Shown here: in pieces, positions 7,257 through 14,578 of the stretch | How the letters are laid out: each line of letters begins with the position of its first letter | Numbering within the stretch: position 1 is the stretch's first letter | Origin: Candidatus Levyibacteriota bacterium | GTDB lineage: Bacteria; Patescibacteriota; Microgenomatia; Levybacterales; UBA12049 | DNA: 53,412 nucleotides | Reading direction: 5' to 3' | Assembly (NCBI GenBank): GCA_017991775.1 | Contig: JAGOPV010000005.1 | Coordinates: 1-53,412 of the forward strand | The notes under the pieces: model-generated | Told to the model about the DNA's origin: nothing | Database searches by the model: none | What the model saw: only the letters and a program-made list of their open reading frames with translations | Made by a program: the position numbers and the translations under genes

Positions 7257-7669
7257 ACACATTGATGCTGGTCGATCTAGGAGTCGACCCAGCTGCCCTG
7301 GCAGCTGAGGAGGACGTTCTCTTCCGAGACATCATGGTCGGGCAAGGGCTCGATCCCGAAGATGAAGTCCCCATATTCCTGGCCCCCCTTCAAGTCGAAG
7401 GTGTGCTGATGGAGTTCGGCGCTGAAGACGGGTTCACAATCTGTCCCAAGCTCGTACAGCCATGCAGGCTGAAGGATTTCAGCGTTCGGACAATCAGGTT
7501 CTTCCGCCTTGCGAAGCAGGTCGGGCTTTTACAGCCAGCGATCAAGCTCTGGCTCTTTCTCGGCACGCCACAGGCATGTCGACGTTCAAAGGCGTGGAAA
7601 CGCCTTTCAATGTGGTTCACACGTCAAACGGCACGAAAAAATCAGCTCGCCCTGTCGGCGATGATCTGA
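7253..7669 (+). CDS. Hypothetical protein (138 aa) coupled to the zinc-ribbon gene
   Basis: Starts in an ATGA overlap with the zinc-ribbon gene and has GGAGG upstream (within 7238-7245). The N-terminal half is acidic (DPAALAAEEDVLF, GLDPEDEVPIF). The C-terminal half is basic and aromatic (IRFFRLAKQ, IKLWLFLG, KAWKRLSMWF). No domain is recognised. An overlapping frame at 7462-7794 is also open, but it lacks a ribosome site and has a less protein-like composition. Composition is G+C-rich like the preceding gene, hinting at shared, perhaps foreign, origin. Confidence 0.55.
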   Translation: MNTLMLVDLGVDPAALAAEEDVLFRDIMVGQGLDPEDEVPIFLAPLQVEGVLMEFGAEDGFTICPKLVQPCRLKDFSVRTIRFFRLAKQVGLLQPAIKLWLFLGTPQACRRSKAWKRLSMWFTRQTARKNQLALSAMI

Positions 7670-7681
7670 AAGGAACATCAA

Positions 7682-7828
7682 GTGCTAGAAGGCAACACCA
7701 CTCAGGACATCGCGAGCATCAGCTTGGCATTCTTTGCCGTAGTGTCCCTCATGATTATCGCGTATTGTGTGGCCAGCCAACGCGGCGATGGTAGCCTTTA
7801 CGGGCATCTCGACGGCGGACCGTACTGA
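7682..7828 (+). CDS. Small single-span membrane protein (48 aa), GTG start
   Basis: GTG 7682 has AAAGGAA upstream at good spacing. The product has a short polar N-terminus, one membrane helix (SISLAFFAVVSLMIIAYCVA) and a short Gly-rich tail. Its build resembles the 46-residue protein at 6533, although the sequences differ. A strong terminator follows shortly afterwards, so it is probably the last gene of the zinc-ribbon operon. Confidence 0.6.
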   Translation: MLEGNTTQDIASISLAFFAVVSLMIIAYCVASQRGDGSLYGHLDGGPY

Positions 7829-7853
7829 ACTGGACGCACTAGTCAATTTATCG

Positions 7854-7895
7854 CTTCCGTCCTGCGCAACTGCGCGGGGCGGAAGTCTTTCTTTT
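7854..7895 (+). terminator. Strong rho-independent terminator of the zinc-ribbon operon
   Basis: CTTCCG (7854-7859) pairs with CGGAAG (7880-7885). The stem continues inward through CC/GG and GCGC/GCGC with two G-U pairs and a four-base loop, and TCTTTCTTTT follows. The T run overlaps the stop of the convergent glycosyltransferase gene. Confidence 0.9.
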
Positions 7896-9072
7896 AAGAG
7901 GATTTCACCAAAGAGGAGATCTTTTTCTTAAATACATCTTCACTGAATTCTTTTGCTCTCTTCACACTTTCTTCCTTAGTCCACTTTTTCTTTTCAAATT
8001 CTTTTATCGTCTTTTTAAGACTTTCTACAGTTAATTCCTTAAAGAACATCCCTGTCTTTCCCTCAACTACAGTCTCTTTTACCCCACCAGAGTTATATGC
8101 GATAACTGGGAGACCCTGTCCCATTGCCTCAACTGGCGTGATACCAAAGTCCTCATCCTCTGATGCAAAAAGAAATGCCTTTGCCCCCTTCATTAATGCC
8201 AGCTTCTCTTCATCATTCACTTCCCCCACAAATTCAATATTGTTTATTGTTCGAGGAGACGAAGTGCTCTGAGAACTTCTCTCTTCGCTCGAAGAATAAC
8301 TACTGCCATTTGCCATTTCTCGCAGCTCTTCTCCATACCCTCCAAAGCCTTTTCCAAAAACCTTAAGTTGGATCTTGAGCTCTGAGCATGCTTTCACAAT
8401 AATATCCACATGTTTGGCACGTGCCAATCTACCCCCTGTCAAATAATAATCTCCGGATTTGCCATTTGCCATTTGCCATTTGCCATTTGCCAAACTGACA
8501 GGCGGATAGATCACGACGGCATTTTTACGATAAAACTTCTGAATTCTTCCTCTCACTTCTTCAGAATTAGCGATATATTGATCGACATTTTTAGATGCAT
8601 CAAAATCAACAATGCGCAGAAAATGATTTATGACTTCACCCACAACTCTTAAGGCTTTATTATTCTTCCACTCTCTGGCTGTCGCGTATCCATAAAGATA
8701 TCGAGGAGGTGTATGACAATAGCAATAGAGCTTGGCTGACTTTTTATTGATCATGTTGGGAAAATATGCTCCAGAAGCAGAGGAGATGATGACATCGTAT
8801 GAAGAGAAATCAAACTGCTTAAAAGCTAGGGGTGATAAAAGTCTGAGTGGACTAATGAGTTTTGCTTTAAAAGGAATCCACTGCAGGAATGAAGTGTGAA
8901 TCTTCCATCCGCCAGCTGGCGGATTAAAACGATCCCTATGTGGACCAAGATATGAAGGAAGATAAACGCTGGTATAGACATCAGCCTTAGGGTAGATATC
9001 ATGGAGCGCTTCAAGTACCCTCTCTGCTCCCCCATACTCTTTTATATAGTCATGAACTATTGCTACTTTCAT
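7894..9072 (-). CDS. Glycosyltransferase family 4 (group 1)
   Basis: 392 residues. It transfers a sugar from a nucleotide-sugar donor, probably to a lipid or surface glycan at the inner face of the membrane. The N-terminal Rossmann start is MKVAIVHDYIKEYGGAERV. The donor-binding C-terminal half has YYLTGGRLARAKHV and the E-x7-E motif region EDEDFGITPVEAMGQGLPVIAY. Three repeat-derived stretches interrupt it: a palindrome giving NPPAGGW (8907-8924), a heptanucleotide array giving ANGKWQMANGK (8461-8491), and a palindromic-repeat insert giving EERSSQSTSSPRTI (8244-8299). The exact sugar is unknown. Confidence 0.93.
   Translation of the reverse strand: MKVAIVHDYIKEYGGAERVLEALHDIYPKADVYTSVYLPSYLGPHRDRFNPPAGGWKIHTSFLQWIPFKAKLISPLRLLSPLAFKQFDFSSYDVIISSASGAYFPNMINKKSAKLYCYCHTPPRYLYGYATAREWKNNKALRVVGEVINHFLRIVDFDASKNVDQYIANSEEVRGRIQKFYRKNAVVIYPPVSLANGKWQMANGKSGDYYLTGGRLARAKHVDIIVKACSELKIQLKVFGKGFGGYGEELREMANGSSYSSSEERSSQSTSSPRTINNIEFVGEVNDEEKLALMKGAKAFLFASEDEDFGITPVEAMGQGLPVIAYNSGGVKETVVEGKTGMFFKELTVESLKKTIKEFEKKKWTKEESVKRAKEFSEDVFKKKISSLVKSS
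8244..8299. repeat. Palindromic repeat inserted in frame in the glycosyltransferase
   Basis: The best-preserved copy, 56 bp. Outer arms are TTATTGTTCGAG and CTCGAAGAATAA, with one mismatch. The inner hairpin is GAAGTGCTCTGAGAACTTC. It is read in the same frame as the mutM and mutY-like copies. Confidence 0.85.
8461..8491. repeat. Heptanucleotide array (GCCATTT) inside the glycosyltransferase
   Basis: Four perfect tandem GCCATTT units plus a partial fifth. A shorter run of two units lies at about 8316-8329 in the same gene. Seven is not a multiple of three, so a change of one unit would shift the frame. Confidence 0.85.
8907..8924. repeat. Perfect 18-bp palindrome inside the glycosyltransferase
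   Basis: ATCCGCCAG is followed directly by its reverse complement CTGGCGGAT. It encodes NPPAGGW in the acceptor-binding half. Confidence 0.7.
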
Positions 9073-9148
9073 AGTGTGAATTTGAATAATGATGTATGAA
9101 TAAAGAATGGCGAGCTTGAGACCTTATTCATTCTTCTTTCGACTTTAT

Positions 9149-10099
9149 TTATAACAACCCAAGCTGCTCTTCGTCTTTATCCTTTTTAACTTCAATTTTT
9201 ACTTCTTCAACTGGTGGTGGATTTTTGGCGTCAAGGCGAATAATGAGACTCTTGAATTGATGTGCCTCAAAACCTTTTCGAACTGAGACAAAATCAAGAT
9301 CCTCTATCCTGCATGTATCCAATTTCAAATGCACTGGTGCATCAAGAATAATTGCTGCTAACTTCTTAGCGAGTGCTCCTTGCTCTGCATCAGTTGCCAG
9401 CTTTAACGCAGTACCCTCGGGAAGCTGATCTAATTTCATAAAAATATTTTCAAACGTGCCAAACTTTTGCAGGAGAGATGCCGCAGTTTTTGGACCAATC
9501 CCTGTGATACCAGGATATCCATCAGACTGATCACCAATAAGAGCTTTATAATCAATAAATTGCGCTGGAGTAACGCCGTATTTCTCCTCCACCATTGTGG
9601 CATCAAAGAGTGCAGTCTTTGTCATGCCAGTTATCGTCATCAAGATCTTGGTCTTGTCATTTACCAACTGCAAAAGATCTCTATCCCCTGTCACGATGAT
9701 GACCTGATCAATTCCCTCCTCAACAGCTTGCCGCGCATATGTCCCAATCACATCATCGCCCTCATAGCCATCAGCTGAGGCGACGTGGACTTTCATTACT
9801 TCAAGGAGTTCATCTATTAATTTAAATTGATCAGATAAATCACTTTCCATTTTGGGTCGATGTGCGTGATAGCCCGCAAACATACTCTGTCTGACCGTAG
9901 GCTTGGTGCGATCAAAACATATGACAAGATGAGTTGGCTTTTGCTCTGTTAGAACTGTCAATAGCATTGAGAAGAAGCCGTAGACTGCATTGACTACTTG
10001 CCCACTAGAGTTCGTGAGGCCTGGCATCGCATGATAGGCTCTATGCAAAAGGGCTGAGCCGTCAATCAAAAGGAGTTTCGTAGAAGGGGTTTCTGACAT
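9149..10099 (-). CDS. Stand-alone 5'-3' exonuclease (DNA polymerase I N-terminal domain type)
   Basis: 316 residues. A flap endonuclease / 5'-3' exonuclease that removes RNA primers and 5' flaps. The PIN-like fold motifs are LLLIDGSALLHRAYHA, VICFDRTKPTVR, DGYEGDDVIGTYA, IIVTGDRDLLQLV and DYKALIGDQSDG. The helix-hairpin-helix GITGIGPKTAASLLQKFG is also present. It stops after this domain; the last 30 residues are charged and probably disordered. No polymerase domain follows. Such separate exonucleases are common in Patescibacteria. It starts six bases after an extended -10. Confidence 0.92.
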   Translation of the reverse strand: MSETPSTKLLLIDGSALLHRAYHAMPGLTNSSGQVVNAVYGFFSMLLTVLTEQKPTHLVICFDRTKPTVRQSMFAGYHAHRPKMESDLSDQFKLIDELLEVMKVHVASADGYEGDDVIGTYARQAVEEGIDQVIIVTGDRDLLQLVNDKTKILMTITGMTKTALFDATMVEEKYGVTPAQFIDYKALIGDQSDGYPGITGIGPKTAASLLQKFGTFENIFMKLDQLPEGTALKLATDAEQGALAKKLAAIILDAPVHLKLDTCRIEDLDFVSVRKGFEAHQFKSLIIRLDAKNPPPVEEVKIEVKKDKDEEQLGLL

Positions 10100-10105
10100 A
10101 GCGTC

Positions 10106-10114
10106 ATTGTAACA
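10106..10114 (-). promoter_or_regulatory. Extended -10 promoter of the exonuclease gene (predicted leaderless)
   Basis: The minus strand reads TGTTACAAT, then six bases, then ATG at 10099. Confidence 0.6.
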
Positions 10115-10133
10115 TGTTTATGGAGAATTTCTT

Positions 10134-12005
10134 TTAGGCTTTCTTAGCAATTGCAGGAATCACTTTAGGACCCATCAGCCTGACAAAGTCATCGGCATCA
10201 AGTGTCTCTTTTTTGATGAGCTCTTCTGCGATCTTATCAAGGCGCTTTCGAAGCTTTTTCATAACACTTTCTGCTGTCTTATATCCAGCTTCGATAATTC
10301 TTCCAACTTCAACATCGATCTTGGCAGACATCGCATCTGAGATATCTTTCTGCTCATACATCGAGCGCTGATCACTATCAAGATTGAGAGGTCCGAGATC
10401 ACTCATTCCAAACTGCACTACCATAGCACGCGCAACTCTCGTTGCCTTCTCGATATCATCTGATGCTCCTGTCGTGATCTCGCCAAAGACGATCTCCTCT
10501 GCTGCTCGACCTCCAAGCATGACTGCAATCTGCTCGATAAGGCGAGTCTTTGTCTCATGAACTCGCTCTATCGGCTCCATCATAGTGTGTCCCAGACTCA
10601 TACCACGAGAAACAATAGATATCCTATGGATTGGATCCATATGAGGCATATGCCATGAAACAAGTGCGTGTCCTGCCTCATGATATGCAGTCATTCTCTT
10701 GTCCTCATCAGACTGAAGCCGCTTTTTCTCAGGACCTAACTTAACCTTTGTCGCAGCTTCCTCGAGATCTACCATATCAATTTCTTTCTTCTCAAGGCGC
10801 GCTGCGAGAATAGCTGCCTCATTGAGCATATTTTCAAGATCAGCCCCTGAGAAGCCAACGGTTCTCTTTGCTATCTTTTCCCAATCAACATTTTTTTCAA
10901 ATGGCTTGCCTTTGGCATGGATACCTAATATTTCTTTACGACCCTTAACATCTGGTAGCTCAAGCGCAACTCTTCTGTCAAAACGACCTGGGCGCACAAG
11001 AGCTGGATCTAGGACATCAGGTCTATTCGTAGCTGCCATGACTACGATCTGCTCATTTTGTGTAAATCCATCCATCTCCACCAAGATCTGATTCAAGGTC
11101 TGTTCACGCTCATCATGGCCACCCATAGGACCAATGCCCCGCTGTCTTCCGATAGCATCGACTTCGTCGATGAAGATAATCGCTGGTTGTGCTTTTTTAG
11201 CAGTATTAAAAAGATCTCTCACGCGAGATGCGCCAACTCCCACAAGCATTTCCATAAATTCAGATCCTGCCATAGAGAAGAAAGCTACATTTGCCTCACC
11301 TGCTGTTGCTCTAGCCAAGAGTGTTTTACCAGTTCCTGCAGGTCCGATCATCAAAACACCTTTTGGAGTACGCGCTCCGAGTGCTTTGTATTTCTGTGGA
11401 TTCTTCAAGAAGTCTACGATCTCAGTGAGCTCTTGCTTTGCCTCATCCACCCCAGCAACATCTGCAAATGTAGTCTTTGGCGTATCTTTGTTAAATAACT
11501 TTGCTTTTGATTGTCCAAAAGAGAAGATACTCTCCTGGGATCCCCTAGCCTGCTTAAAGATCACATAGAAAAATCCGATCATAAGAAGTGCTGGAAGGAA
11601 AATACCCAAGACACTGAGCCATCCATTCATGCCTGAGTTGTCCTTAATCCCAACTTTAAGATTCTTGTCTTTCAAAGATACTCCTGCGTCATTGAAGAGG
11701 GAGTAAACGTCTGCTGATGGCTCTTTAAAAGCGACTACTTTCTCGCCATTTTTTCTGAGGACTTGGAGCTTCTCATCATTCACAACGATCTCTTTAACAT
11801 TTCCAGCCTTAACATCAGAGATAACTTGAGAAAGAGGGACTGTTTGGCCTGCATCTCCTGCCCCACTAAATGAGCCAATAAGCATCACAAAAAGGAGGAG
11901 CAAGAAACCATAAAGAAGGAGATTTTTCCAAGAGGCTTTGACCTTCAATTTAACTATTTTATTCTTTTTGTCCCGAGAGGGAACTTTGCGGGATTGCACA
12001 GCCAT
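10134..12005 (-). CDS. ftsH: ATP-dependent zinc metalloprotease FtsH
   Basis: 623 residues from ATG 12005 ([12 protein letters not shown]). A membrane-bound AAA+ protease that degrades misfolded and short-lived membrane proteins. There are two membrane helices (about residues 28-45 and 130-150) with the extracytoplasmic domain between. Walker A is GPAGTGKT at 221-228, Walker B is [11 protein letters not shown], and the second region of homology contains [20 protein letters not shown]. The zinc site HEAGH has its first His at about residue 442. The N-terminus carries an extra basic cytoplasmic stretch. A longer start at 12047 would add 14 residues unlike the family. Confidence 0.97.
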   Translation of the reverse strand: MAVQSRKVPSRDKKNKIVKLKVKASWKNLLLYGFLLLLFVMLIGSFSGAGDAGQTVPLSQVISDVKAGNVKEIVVNDEKLQVLRKNGEKVVAFKEPSADVYSLFNDAGVSLKDKNLKVGIKDNSGMNGWLSVLGIFLPALLMIGFFYVIFKQARGSQESIFSFGQSKAKLFNKDTPKTTFADVAGVDEAKQELTEIVDFLKNPQKYKALGARTPKGVLMIGPAGTGKTLLARATAGEANVAFFSMAGSEFMEMLVGVGASRVRDLFNTAKKAQPAIIFIDEVDAIGRQRGIGPMGGHDEREQTLNQILVEMDGFTQNEQIVVMAATNRPDVLDPALVRPGRFDRRVALELPDVKGRKEILGIHAKGKPFEKNVDWEKIAKRTVGFSGADLENMLNEAAILAARLEKKEIDMVDLEEAATKVKLGPEKKRLQSDEDKRMTAYHEAGHALVSWHMPHMDPIHRISIVSRGMSLGHTMMEPIERVHETKTRLIEQIAVMLGGRAAEEIVFGEITTGASDDIEKATRVARAMVVQFGMSDLGPLNLDSDQRSMYEQKDISDAMSAKIDVEVGRIIEAGYKTAESVMKKLRKRLDKIAEELIKKETLDADDFVRLMGPKVIPAIAKKA

Positions 12006-12048
12006 AACGTAGGTGTGAGTATAACAAATACAAATTCCAATTACCACC

Positions 12049-12894
12049 CTACTCTCTCATCGAGATGGCATTATCCTCATAATCTACTAGGCCGTCTTTG
12101 GCAAGTTTGGACAAGATCGTCTCAAGTCTTTCTCCATCGATTGGATTTTTATCTGCAAAATAATCCAAGAGACCTGAAAATGAGATCCTTTTAATTTCCA
12201 ACAACAATTTGACAGTCTGACCACGATACCACCTATCTGAGGACTTAAAGTGAGATTGTTTGGCGATTGGAATTTTAATTGTTTTGAGGACAAGCGATGA
12301 GTAGTCCATAAGGGCTTGGTTCCACTCAGATGCACGCCCTTTAGGCAGTATTTCTCGCGCTATATCTGCAATTATCTTCTCATCTGGTAACTGTCCTTGA
12401 AAAAACTCCACCGCAATCACTTTGCGAATATTGGTATCTATGACAGGTATCTGTGCATCGAAGGCAAAACAGGCCACGGCTGAGGCTGTATATTGCCCTA
12501 TTCCAGGTAATTTTGTAAGTTCTCTTGTTGTTTTTGGCCATTTTATTGTTCGAGGCAAACGCTGAGAACTTCTCTCATCGTTTAAAGAAGATTGTTTTGC
12601 GAGTATCTTTGCAGCTCTTTGTAGATTGAGTGCTCTCCTGTTGTAACCCAGACCTGACCAATAGATTAAGACCTCTGACACCGGTGCTGTTGCAAGACTT
12701 TGGACATCAGGGAATTTTTGCAGCCATGCCTCATATTTCGGGATGACACGTGAGATTTGCGTCTGCTGAGACATGATCTCAGAGACCAATATCTTGTAGG
12801 GGTCTTTAGTAGATCGCCATGGAAGATCACGCTTATTTTCTATGTACCAAGAAAGAATTTTCTCTTGAAATTTAACAATTTCTTCCTGTGTCAT
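12049..12894 (-). CDS. mutY: MutY-like A/G-specific adenine glycosylase lacking the Fe-S cluster
   Basis: About 281 residues from ATG 12894. MutY removes adenine mispaired with 8-oxoguanine, complementing MutM. The helix-hairpin-helix core is present: RDLPWRSTKDPYKILVSEIM, QQTQISRVIPKYEAW, KLPGIGQYTASAVACFAF and the catalytic Asp in PVIDTNIRKV. The four cysteines of the usual C-terminal [4Fe-4S] motif are absent; where the first would fall the sequence reads YSSLVLKTIKIPIAKQSHF. The MutT-like C-terminal domain is also missing. A palindromic-repeat insert (12543-12592) adds ERSSQRLPRTI between core helices. It may be a cluster-free MutY or a related HhH-GPD glycosylase. Confidence 0.85.
   Translation of the reverse strand: MTQEEIVKFQEKILSWYIENKRDLPWRSTKDPYKILVSEIMSQQTQISRVIPKYEAWLQKFPDVQSLATAPVSEVLIYWSGLGYNRRALNLQRAAKILAKQSSLNDERSSQRLPRTIKWPKTTRELTKLPGIGQYTASAVACFAFDAQIPVIDTNIRKVIAVEFFQGQLPDEKIIADIAREILPKGRASEWNQALMDYSSLVLKTIKIPIAKQSHFKSSDRWYRGQTVKLLLEIKRISFSGLLDYFADKNPIDGERLETILSKLAKDGLVDYEDNAISMRE
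12543..12592. repeat. Palindromic repeat inserted in frame in the mutY-like gene
   Basis: A shorter, degraded copy: TTATTGTTCGAGG, then GCTGAGAACTTCTCTCATCG. The right arm has decayed. It is read in the same frame as the other two coding copies (ERSSQ...PRTI). Confidence 0.75.
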
Positions 12895-12904
12895 GAGGTA
12901 GATC

Positions 12905-13240
12905 TTAGTACATTTTGGAACCAAGTGGTGAGTCTTTATCTGGACGAACGAGCACTACGTTGTCCTGACTATCATTTACTCCAAGAGTAAGTACTTCAGA
13001 AATATATGGGCCAATTTGTTTGGGTGCAAAGTTAACAACACAAAGGACAAGAGAGCCTACTAATTCTTGAGATGAATAATTCTGAGTGATTTGCGCACTA
13101 GAATTCTTTACTCCTATTTGTGGACCGAGATCGATCTTTAATTTATATGCAGGTTTTCTGGCTTCAAGAAAGTCACTTACTTCAAGGATTTTTCCCACTC
13201 TGATATCTACCTTTTCAAAATCACTATATGAGATATCCAT
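12905..13240 (-). CDS. csaA: tRNA-binding-domain protein, CsaA-like
   Basis: 111 residues from ATG 13240. The whole protein is one OB-fold of the EMAP/CsaA type: DISYSDFEKVDIRVGKILEV, then PAYKLKIDLGPQIGVKNSSAQIT, and the C-terminal NFAPKQIGPYISEVLTLGV and VVLVRPD. CsaA was described as an export-related chaperone; the fold binds tRNA in synthetases. The length matches stand-alone CsaA. Its ATG shares a base with the trpS stop (TAATG), so the two are translationally coupled, and it may assist tRNA handling by TrpRS. Confidence 0.88.
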   Translation of the reverse strand: MDISYSDFEKVDIRVGKILEVSDFLEARKPAYKLKIDLGPQIGVKNSSAQITQNYSSQELVGSLVLCVVNFAPKQIGPYISEVLTLGVNDSQDNVVLVRPDKDSPLGSKMY

Positions 13241-14229
13241 TACTTTAGCGTGATAAAGCCCATCTTTTTCTTCACTTCTCCAACTGTCGCCTGAGCTATG
13301 CCACGACACCTTGCAGTATGTTCTCTCAAAATTTCATCGACGATCTGTGGGTTTTCTTCAAAATACTTTCTCTTTTCTTGGAATGGTGCAAGCTCTGCAG
13401 ATATAGCGCCAGCAACATCTGTTTTCATGTCAGAATATCTGATAACTTTGTTCTTATAGTCCTGAACATATTTCTGGTGCAATTCTGCTCCTCCGAATAG
13501 ATATGCAAGGATAAATAGATTTGCAACACCACCCTCTTGTGGGATAGATCCGCCTTTTTTACCGTCATCTGTAGGGACTTTTGCAAGTCTCGCCTTTACC
13601 GTCTCGGCGTCATCTGTCATGTTGATAAAGCTGCCATCGACTGACTTACTCATCTTGCCATCCCCCATAAGTGATGGGACATACTCCCCTTTTGTCTTGA
13701 ATCTTTTTGGCTCTGGAAAAGTATCACCGTATGTAGCGTTAAATTTACGAGCTATCTCACGAGTCACTTCAAGATGTGGCTCCTGATCAATACCAACTGG
13801 CACGAGTTCTCCTTTATACAGCATGATATCTGCAGCCATGAGTATTGGATAATACAGTAAGCCCATATTTACATACTGAGGATGCTGAGCTTTTTTATCC
13901 TTGTATGTTGGCAGATCTTCAAGTCGGGAGACTTGATAGATGGTACCAAGAAGGTACGCCAGCTCCATATGCTCTGGGACGAGTGACTGGATCTCTAAAA
14001 GACATTTTTCAGGATCGAGTCCTGCGGCAAGGTAATCAAGAATAATACTTCGAGTAGACTCAGCAAGGGTTTCTTTATCATAAGGTGTAGTAATCGCATG
14101 AAGATCGACAACGGAAAATACTGCGTCATACTCCTCTTGCAGCTCCAGCATGCCTTTAACAGCCCCCATATAGTTGCCTAGATGAAGTCTGCCTGTTGCT
14201 CGTATACCAGAATAAACTCTCTTTTTCAT
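13240..14229 (-). CDS. trpS: Tryptophanyl-tRNA synthetase
   Basis: 329 residues, the normal length for this class I synthetase. It charges tRNA-Trp. The HIGH-type motif is HLGN at residues 16-19, and KMSKS is at 192-196 (GDGKMSKSVDGS). Other family marks are YSGIRATGRLHLGNY and PVGIDQEPHLEVTREIA. It has its own extended -10 six bases before ATG. It lies downstream of a TrpR-family regulator and two isonitrile-synthase-like genes, but a hairpin separates it from them. Confidence 0.97.
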   Translation of the reverse strand: MKKRVYSGIRATGRLHLGNYMGAVKGMLELQEEYDAVFSVVDLHAITTPYDKETLAESTRSIILDYLAAGLDPEKCLLEIQSLVPEHMELAYLLGTIYQVSRLEDLPTYKDKKAQHPQYVNMGLLYYPILMAADIMLYKGELVPVGIDQEPHLEVTREIARKFNATYGDTFPEPKRFKTKGEYVPSLMGDGKMSKSVDGSFINMTDDAETVKARLAKVPTDDGKKGGSIPQEGGVANLFILAYLFGGAELHQKYVQDYKNKVIRYSDMKTDVAGAISAELAPFQEKRKYFEENPQIVDEILREHTARCRGIAQATVGEVKKKMGFITLK

Positions 14230-14235
14230 ATCTGT

Positions 14236-14244
14236 ATTGTATCA
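14236..14244 (-). promoter_or_regulatory. Extended -10 promoter of trpS (predicted leaderless)
   Basis: The minus strand reads TGATACAAT, then six bases, then ATG at 14229. Confidence 0.6.
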
Positions 14245-14259
14245 TGGACTAACTGTTTC

Positions 14260-14295
14260 GCACCGATCTGGAAGGGATCCACTTCCAGAAGGTGC
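14260..14295 (-). terminator. Hairpin between the 87-aa gene and trpS
   Basis: The minus strand forms GCACC...GGTGC enclosing a perfect 7-bp stem CTGGAAG/CTTCCAG with a seven-base loop. No T run follows, so termination is uncertain; it may stabilise or process the upstream mRNA. Confidence 0.45.
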
Positions 14296-14299
14296 CGAC

Positions 14300-14563
14300 C
14301 TACCACTTAATCACTGGGTATGGGCGATCGCATGCCTCTTTGTGCTCTTCATAATATACCTCTTCTTCACAGGGAGGATTGGCAAAATCATGCACAATAT
14401 CTTTTCCTGCATCATAAAGAGTTCGCCCCACATCTTTCACGCCTTCTCCGCTCCTTAGTCCCGCATCAGCGCCTATTGCTGCATTCGCAACAAGAGATGC
14501 GCCAAGTGCAATTCTAAGGGAGTTCTTTTTGACCAGTTCTTTTGCATATATTAACGATTCCAT
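14300..14563 (-). CDS. Small hypothetical protein (87 aa), last gene of the TrpR-led operon
   Basis: ATG 14563 has the near-perfect Shine-Dalgarno AAAGGAGGTG (14580-14571), which overlaps the stop of the preceding gene. Residues about 14-36 are hydrophobic and small (LRIALGASLVANAAIGADAG), possibly a membrane or signal segment. The rest is charged, with two Cys (PPCEEEVYYEEHKEACD). It resembles the small SD-led genes on the plus strand in its unknown nature. Its place right after the two isonitrile-synthase-like genes suggests a linked role. No domain is recognised. Confidence 0.7.
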   Translation of the reverse strand: MESLIYAKELVKKNSLRIALGASLVANAAIGADAGLRSGEGVKDVGRTLYDAGKDIVHDFANPPCEEEVYYEEHKEACDRPYPVIKW

Positions 14564-14578
14564 CTTTTTTCACCTCCT

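Noticed and set aside
7462-7794. 110-codon frame overlapping the 138-aa gene
   Set aside because: No Shine-Dalgarno, and it overlaps two frames that each have a good ribosome site; the composition is unlike a folded protein.
8461-8491. Short CRISPR-like array
   Set aside because: The units are 7 bp and directly adjacent with no spacers, and no cas genes are present.
9149-10099. Truncated DNA polymerase I
   Set aside because: The gene ends cleanly after the exonuclease domain, no polymerase remnant follows, and separate exonucleases are normal in this kind of genome.
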